Assembly: GCA_032719365.1 (NCBI GenBank)
Contig: CM064868.1
Coordinates: 71,645,538-71,709,537 of the forward strand
From: Prinsepia uniflora
Taxonomy: Eukaryota; Streptophyta; Magnoliopsida; Rosales; Rosaceae
Reading direction: 5' to 3'
Length of the DNA stretch: 64,000 bases
A program made the translations under genes and the position numbers. Below are positions 57,923 through 64,000 of this stretch, piece by piece (position 1 is the first letter of the stretch; the number at the start of each line of letters is the position of its first letter). The notes beneath the pieces were generated by a model. It worked only from the letters and a program-made list of their open reading frames with translations, was not told the DNA's origin and did no database searches.

Positions 57923-60637
57923 TGTAACGACCCGGAAATTCGACAAAGGAAAATTTGGAAACAGTTGAAGGAAATGACGATTTTGCCCCTGGAATAGGGC
58001 GAACGGTTGACTTTTGGTTTGAGCGGTCAAACAAACTTTGACCGATGATTGTGACGTAGTTCGGGACATCACGAGTTCATAGACAAGTGACACGTCCGAT
58101 TTCGACATTCGAGGAAAAAGTTATGACGTTTGGAAGTTTAAGGGTAATTTTGTAAATTGGTTAAAAATGGGCCATTTGTTGACTTTTTGATCGGGACCGT
58201 GTTTGGACTTTCCGTAAGTACCGTTGGATAGGTCTCGAGACGCTGAATCTGTAGACCAGCGGAATGCGTCAATCCGAGTTCGGACATGAAAGTTATGGGT
58301 CTGGTCTGCAAAGGCTAGAGGTATTTTGGTAATTCATTATGGCAAGGGCAAAATGGTAATTTTCCACAGCAGGGATAATTATAGCTGTGATAATTGGATA
58401 ATTAAGTGGCTGGTTCAGCCTATTTGGATGAGGATTAGTTATTATGTGACATATGTCACTTTAATTAGATGGATTGGTGGCTTGTTTGTGCTGTCGTGTA
58501 TGTTTCAGGACAACAAACAAAACCGCCCACCTTGTGTTTAAATTCTTACAAATTGATTGATCAAGGAAGAAAATTGTGAAACCTGAGATGTTGGGGTGAA
58601 TTTACGGAGAAGCACAAGTGAGAATGAGAGAAGAAAAGGGGAAGAAAACCCAGAGAAACCGAAGACCCAAACCCGTGAAACTTATATTTTTCCAAAATTC
58701 GAATTTGAATTATGAGCTCGAGATGACTCAAATTGTGGTTCAATTATGTCTTCTGGGATCATTTCGATCAGGACCAGATTAAAAATGAAAGGAATTGGGG
58801 TTGTTTTGTCCTAGAACAGAGAAGGGGAAGATTTCGAAAATTCGAGCTTGAGTCGAATGGATTGGAGGTATAGAACGATGAAATTGATATTACAAGCATG
58901 TTTCCCAGTGTCCCACAATGCTTCAGGATGGATCAATTGCAAGGAAACAATTGAAATTGATCGAAATTGAAAGGCGAATAGTGTCTGCGATAGAGAGGGA
59001 ATTGTGAAGTGGATTTCAATGGTTCGAGGTAAGTGATGGTGAAATTAAGATGTCAGAACTTTAATTGGATATAAAACGATGTTACTGGATTGATCAATTG
59101 TGAAATTTAACTGGGAATGGACAGGAATTGAACCGGGTTGCATCGCAGTACCCATTTGTAGAGGAATCGGGTAAAGATGACGATGAACAGTGACATGGTT
59201 ACTGTAGCTGGCGTGTGGCTTCCACGCGCAGCCTCTTGCGGCGGCGCTTGGGGGCGCATGGGCGGGAATCCCGAGGTGAGGTTAACACGACTTTTATGCT
59301 ATGCAATGTAACGAACATTTTGGCTTTGGTTTCGAGTCGATCAGACACCGTTTCGATAATGTTTCGAGGGTCCGAAGATTTATGTTACGTATTTAATTAA
59401 TATTAAATTCCCGGAAAATTATGGGGAATTAGTATGATGTTAATTGAGTCCTTAGTGACCATGAATAATGATTTTGGACAGGATTCGAGATTCCTGGAAA
59501 GTGTCGAAAATTACGGAAACGTGTGCGGCTCGGAAAGCGAGCGATTTGGACGGTGTGTGAGTGGACGTTTGTTTTATAAACCATGATGCATGCATAGTTA
59601 AATGTTTTACATGAGTGATTGCATAATTTGATTTGCAATGATGTCCTGATGATGTGGCATGATTATTTGTGATTATATGATTATTTTAATCGGTATTTCG
59701 GGCACGTTTTACGAGAAATGTGCAAATGATGTTTTGGGCTAGGCCCGGAGTCAAAAAGGTTTTAAAAATGATGTTTTGCTTTAGTTGGTGAGTCAAGGAT
59801 GAGTTCTGCATTATTTTAATATTTTCAATGTGATATTACGGATTTACGTATAAATGGTATTTGGGCTTGAGACCCTGTCGGGCATACTTATGACTTGGTT
59901 TGAAGTCATGAATATGATTGATATATGTTGTGGTATGGATTTTGTTTGTGATTGTGGATACTGGATACTGGATCATGTCCTGGATGGTGCGAGTGCAGTT
60001 CCTAGACGTGACTCGGATGTTGCGTGAGTGCAGTTCCCGAGTATGTGGTACGTCTAGATGGTGCGTGTGCAGTTCCCAGACATGATGGATATGACTCGGA
60101 TGGTGATTGAGTGCAGTTCCCGAGATTGGCCTACGCGTAGTGCGGATGTGACTGTGTGACTATTTGTCTTGCTTGTGAACTTGTGCATAGTGTTGTTTAA
60201 TGTTGATTGTGATTACGTAATGGTATTGAGTACGAGTTTCTGGTCTGTGTGGCCAAGTGATTATGTTTTCATATGTGTTTGCTTGAGAGCCGAGATTTGA
60301 TATGTTTCATGTGATTTGGCTGGAAAGCCGATGATTGTCATTCATATGTTTTACCCTATGCATGCATGGTTTGATAAATTGGAGGGTAAATGATGTATTT
60401 TGAAATGCGTTTTAAACGATATTATTTTTGTTCACTCACACCTTTGTTTTTGATGACCCTCTAGGCCGTGGCACGACGTTCGGGGCTGATCGAGAGGCGG
60501 AGGCATGAGCGGAAATAAGCGCAATTATCCCTGGTCCGACAGGTGCTGAAGCGTAGTTTCGGGACTTGAGTTGACTTGTCAGACGGGAGCAGGACCGGGC
60601 ACAGTTATCAAAGTCCAGTTGGGGACGGGTCCTGTCA
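57923..60637 (+). repeat. Element C 3' LTR
   Basis: 2715 bases, TGTAACGACCC to CCTGTCA. U3 has a decayed as-1-like box at 58052-58071 (second TGACG changed). CGCG-rich island 59186-59270. Closing-arm domain 59557-60464. About 59975-60125 repeats a GATGGTG...GAGTGCAGTTCCC unit four times. ATGCATGCAT at about 59586 and 60358. The right flank AGACA could be C's target duplication, but the left side is deleted. Confidence 0.85.
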
Positions 60638-61455
60638 AGACATATGGTTCCTACCTCCGCCCTTCCACCACCGTGCACGACGGTCCTCCACGGTGGCACC
60701 ACCACATTCTTCGTCGTCTAATATTTCTACTTCATTTATAACTCAGGGGAAAATGTTGAGGTTTCAAGCTGATGGAGAGGGTTGGGTTCATGGTCCCCTG
60801 TTTTTCTATGTTTAGCCGTTTAAAACCATTTTCACGTTTTTCTCAATTAAAACAATCAAAGGCGGTGATAGATGTTTCCACAACCATCCAGAAAGGGCCA
60901 GGTGTCCCAATCTCTGTGGACACCAATCCTAAGCAGCCAAGTGTCACTGGGCACAGATCCCTAGGCAGCAAAAGACCAAAATGCCCATAAATGACAATTT
61001 ACCATTTTGCCCCTAGTGTTTTTAGACCCAAAATCTGAACCTACCGACGTCTGATGATAGCGTTCCGCCTGTCGTTGTACTCAAGGGATCGAGACCTACC
61101 TAACGGTCCTTTAATTAAGTGAAAATAACTTGTCGTAGAAAAAGTCAACCATTTGCCTTTTCTTAACCAAATTACCAAAATACCCTCAAACTTTAGAACA
61201 CCATAAATTTCTCCTCGAATGTCGGAATCGAACGTGCCACCTGTCTATGAACTCGTGACGTCACGAAGTACATCACAGTCATTGGTCAAAGTCCATTTGA
61301 TCGTTCGAACGAAAAGTCAACATTTTTGCCCAATCCAGGGGCAAAATCGTCATTTCGCACCTTCCGTTCGAAGGCATCCACCTAATCACCGATTTACTTC
61401 ACTAATCCGTCATTAACCACTAATCTAATCCTGGTTTTCAGGACGGGTCGTTACA
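60638..61455 (-). repeat. Element A 5' LTR, right segment
   Basis: Closely matches 41003-41825 of A's left LTR (GGTTCCTACCTCC onward), ending GGACGGGTCGTTACA. It proves that C, with D inside, sits in A's right LTR. Confidence 0.85.
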
Positions 61456-61460
61456 TTGAA

Positions 61461-61999
61461 TCAGGGGTAGTTAGGACCGTATGCAACTGATTCGGGGTAT
61501 GTGTAGCTGGTACAAGAAAGGCCAATGAATCGAATACTTATGGGTATATCAAGTGGTATCTCAATTTGAGATGGACTTCAGGGATTGAAGTGACAGTGCG
61601 ACACTATCCACCTAAGTGGGCCTAGAATGGGAGATTGTAAAATATCCAAGCCCAATACTAAAGTATAATATGCATTTAGGCTTCTATATTATTGGGTTAT
61701 ATCTAGAACATTTTTGTGGTTCTAGATTAATGTGTATGAACCCAAGAAATGTGTAGAAGGTTCATGAAGGGAGTAGTTGGAAGATTCAATAAATGAAGTA
61801 GGTGGGTGGATGAAGTTTTAATTAAGGGATCTAGAGACTTCCTTAAGCACTATATAAGGAGAGATCTTGGCTACATTTGAACATCAAGGAGAACACAACA
61901 CAAGTGAGTGAGTGAGAGCAACTCTAAGGGCCTTCGGGTATAGAAGCAAGGTGAGTTGTGAGTGTTTTAAGATTGTGCATAGCTCTTGGGGTGGAGTGA
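61461..61999 (+). mobile_element. Copia 3' end and truncated LTR
   Basis: A purine tract AATGGGAGAT (61626-61635) precedes an LTR starting TGTAAAATATCC at 61636. The layout is typical of Ty1/copia. A TATATAAGG box is at about 61851. The LTR is cut by G at 62000. It is probably the other end of the copia remnant at 34492-35789, since A lies between the two with a near-matching target duplication. Confidence 0.65.
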
Positions 62000-64000
62000 T
62001 GACAGGACCCATCCCCGAAGGATATAGATAACCGTGCCCGATCCTCCCGTCTGACAAGTCAAGTGAAATTTCGAAATTACCCTCAGCACTTGCCAAACAA
62101 GGGATAACCGCACCTGTGCCCACTCATGCCTCCACCTCTCAAATAGCCTCGATCATCACGCCACGACCTGGAGGGTCAATAAAACAGAAAAGGTGTGAGT
62201 TGACAAAAATAAACATTTATAAATACAATTGAGGAAAATCAATCTTACCCTCCAGTTCCGCAAACATGCATGCATATAATAAAACATGAGTAAAATACAT
62301 CCGGGCACAAATGTTTATAAATCACAAATCTCGATAAAACCACGAGACTCATTTCCATATCCAATATCATTAATCACGTTATCCATGATATGCGTGCAAA
62401 TCAAATAAGCTCAAGGACCGCTCAAATCCGAGTACGTCGCCGTAAACACATCACCAACCGACCTTCCAGATCGTCGTGAACACATCATTGATCGATCTCC
62501 ACATAATACCAGCACATCTGAGTTGAGCCTCCCACGACTGCGCGACAACAGATCGTGCTACGTGACCTCTTCGGGCGAACACATCCCATCCCGGAGGTGA
62601 GCGTTATCTCCAGGGTTCATTCCGGGGAAACATATTCCCAATTGGAAGTCCTAATATATCCGCAACTAATAACCACCATAAAAACTAGTGAAAACAATTG
62701 CATTTGAAACCAAAACCATTATCAACATAGGGTCTCAGCCCAAAATATAGTTTACTCAAAACCCGTAAAACCAGAGTCCCGATTAATTCCATAAATGTAA
62801 AAAACCATCAATATCTTCATGTAATCAGTAAATCCAAATCCAATCAAATCATAACTCAGTTGGGTCTCAAGCCCAAAATATCATTTTCACGTAAATCCGT
62901 GCAACTGTAACCTGAATTGCCATTTTCACATAAATCCATAAAATATATCCGAAAAATATTATGTAAATCCATCAAATCAATCCCTGACTCTTAATCTGAG
63001 TCAAAACATCATTTTTCAATCCCGGGCCTACGCCCAAAACCTCGGTTTCACAGTTTCTCATAAATCGTGTCCAAAATAATATAATAATCCAGAAATTCGA
63101 TAAATCATCATATCGACACATCAATCATGTCAAATCACGTCAAATCATATAATAAAGAATTTAAAACATTTATGCATACATTCTGGTTAGAAAACAAAGT
63201 CCACTCACACACACACCGTCCAAACGGCCCGCTTCCGAGCTGCACGTTTTTTCGTAAATTCTGAAAATCAAAATTCTTGTATAAAATCATTATCGTGGGT
63301 CACTAACACTTCAATATATCTCATATAATTTTCCCTAATTTTTTTGAAATTTAAATACGTAATTAAAACGTATATTAAAACTTCGGATATACTGAACACT
63401 ATCGAAACGATATCTGATTTCCTCGAAAACAGTGCCAAAATGTTCGTTACATTAATAGGAGTAAGTTTCATGTTGACCTCACCACGAGATTTGGTGTCAC
63501 GCGCCCCCATGCGTCGCCGCAAGCGGCTACGCGTGAACGCGCCAGCTACAGTGACCGTCTTCCTCAATCGATTGCCCTGCAATTGGGTTGTACAACCCGC
63601 GACATGGCCCGATTTATTCCCCGTCAATTCGACATCCTTTTCAACAATTGAACATTCAAATAGCTTTGTAAGGGTCTTAATTTAAATTCTGCACCATCAA
63701 TTACGTACATAATTACCTTAATCCTTCAATTTGAAGATGAACTTTCGAAGAACTTTCAAGTGTTGTTCATCCATCAAATTCCCTTAGTCTCATCCGTTTT
63801 TCGTTGAATTGATTCAGCAGAAAGCTTCATTGGATCCTTATAAACCTGTTTTCGATCTCAATTTCATCGTCCAACTCCTCCAATTACCCAGCTCAATCCT
63901 TCGAATTTCCAAACTTTGCCTTGTCTGTTCTTGCCCATTTCTGTGTCAATTCTTCCTAAATTTAAGGTGGTTCCAACCAGAAAGGTCCCAGGAGGCTTAA
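62000..64000 (-). mobile_element. LTR G (F-family), runs off the right edge
   Basis: Begins TGACAGGACCC and follows solo LTR F throughout (for example the ATATGCGTGCAAATCAA and ACACATCACCAACC stretches). Closing-arm domain 62168-63208, with one arm mismatch (GTGAGTTGAC). CGCG-rich island 63490-63553. Whether it is a solo LTR or a full element lies outside the window. Confidence 0.8.

Larger units (their letters stand above)
35790..61455 (-). mobile_element. Element A: non-autonomous gypsy-type element, heavily interrupted
   Basis: Left LTR 35790-41825 (interrupted by B), interior 41826-45624 (interrupted by E), right LTR 45625-61455 (interrupted by C, which carries D). PBS at 45610-45621 and a purine tract after 41825 set the minus-strand orientation. 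Flanks TTTAA (35785-35789) and TTGAA (61456-61460) agree at 4 of 5 bases. After removing E the interior is only about 1.1 kb and has no coding domain. The first LTR base on the left has mutated from T to A. Confidence 0.8.

Overview
The window reads as nuclear DNA of a flowering plant, most likely a eudicot. Evidence: a spliced mitochondrial acyl carrier protein gene, a plant-specific invertase/pectin methylesterase inhibitor gene, Tekay/Del-type Ty3/gypsy and Ty1/copia retrotransposons primed by initiator tRNA-Met, a plant L1-type LINE, MITEs and AT-rich spacers. It is TE-dominated: only three host genes are supported in 64 kb.

Layout. 1-98 is the end of an LTR running in from the left. 99-9980 is the gene-bearing part: a secreted invertase-inhibitor-like protein (2145-2687, +), a duplicated exon-like fragment (about 3955-4420), a foldback element (6571-6826) and the two-exon mitochondrial ACP gene (7623-9236, -). 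9983-19833 holds a Tourist-like MITE, a solo LTR with a perfect 5-bp target duplication (F, 10480-13108), a hAT-like element and a broken PIF/Harbinger nuclease. 19834-29567 is a complete LARD-like element (H): two 3.1-3.2 kb LTRs around a 3.4 kb non-coding interior, with TSD TAAAT. An uncharacterised intronless ORF lies at 30643-31203 (-).

From about 31930 to the right edge is one nested stack. A decayed LINE carries a MULE-type MITE and a 571-bp GC-rich insert. It ends abruptly in a copia remnant (34492-35789, resumed at 61461-61999). Gypsy-type element A (35790-61455) is inserted in the copia. A contains LTR B in its left LTR, LTR E in its interior and element C in its right LTR. C in turn contains element D (48052-57813, TSD GTTCA), a young Tekay-like gypsy copy whose gag-pol reads in one frame except for three stop codons. 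LTR G (62000-64000+) interrupts the copia LTR.

The most unusual signal is shared by the long LTRs of otherwise divergent families (A, B, C, D, E, F, G, H). Each carries a matched inverted pair built on GTGAGTGGAC / GTCCACTCAC, closing a 0.66-1.5 kb domain. Arm changes covary between families. The left arm (element orientation) contains a consensus-like 5' splice donor, and a CCCTYCAG acceptor-like site follows the right arm by about 30 nt in most families. ATGCATGCAT palindromes sit just inside both arms, and family-specific mini-hairpin arrays fill the middle of several. The U3 of several families also carries two TGACG boxes at as-1 spacing. I infer a conserved LTR-borne structured domain or leader intron; this has not been tested. 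No defence system, CRISPR array, rRNA or tRNA gene was found.
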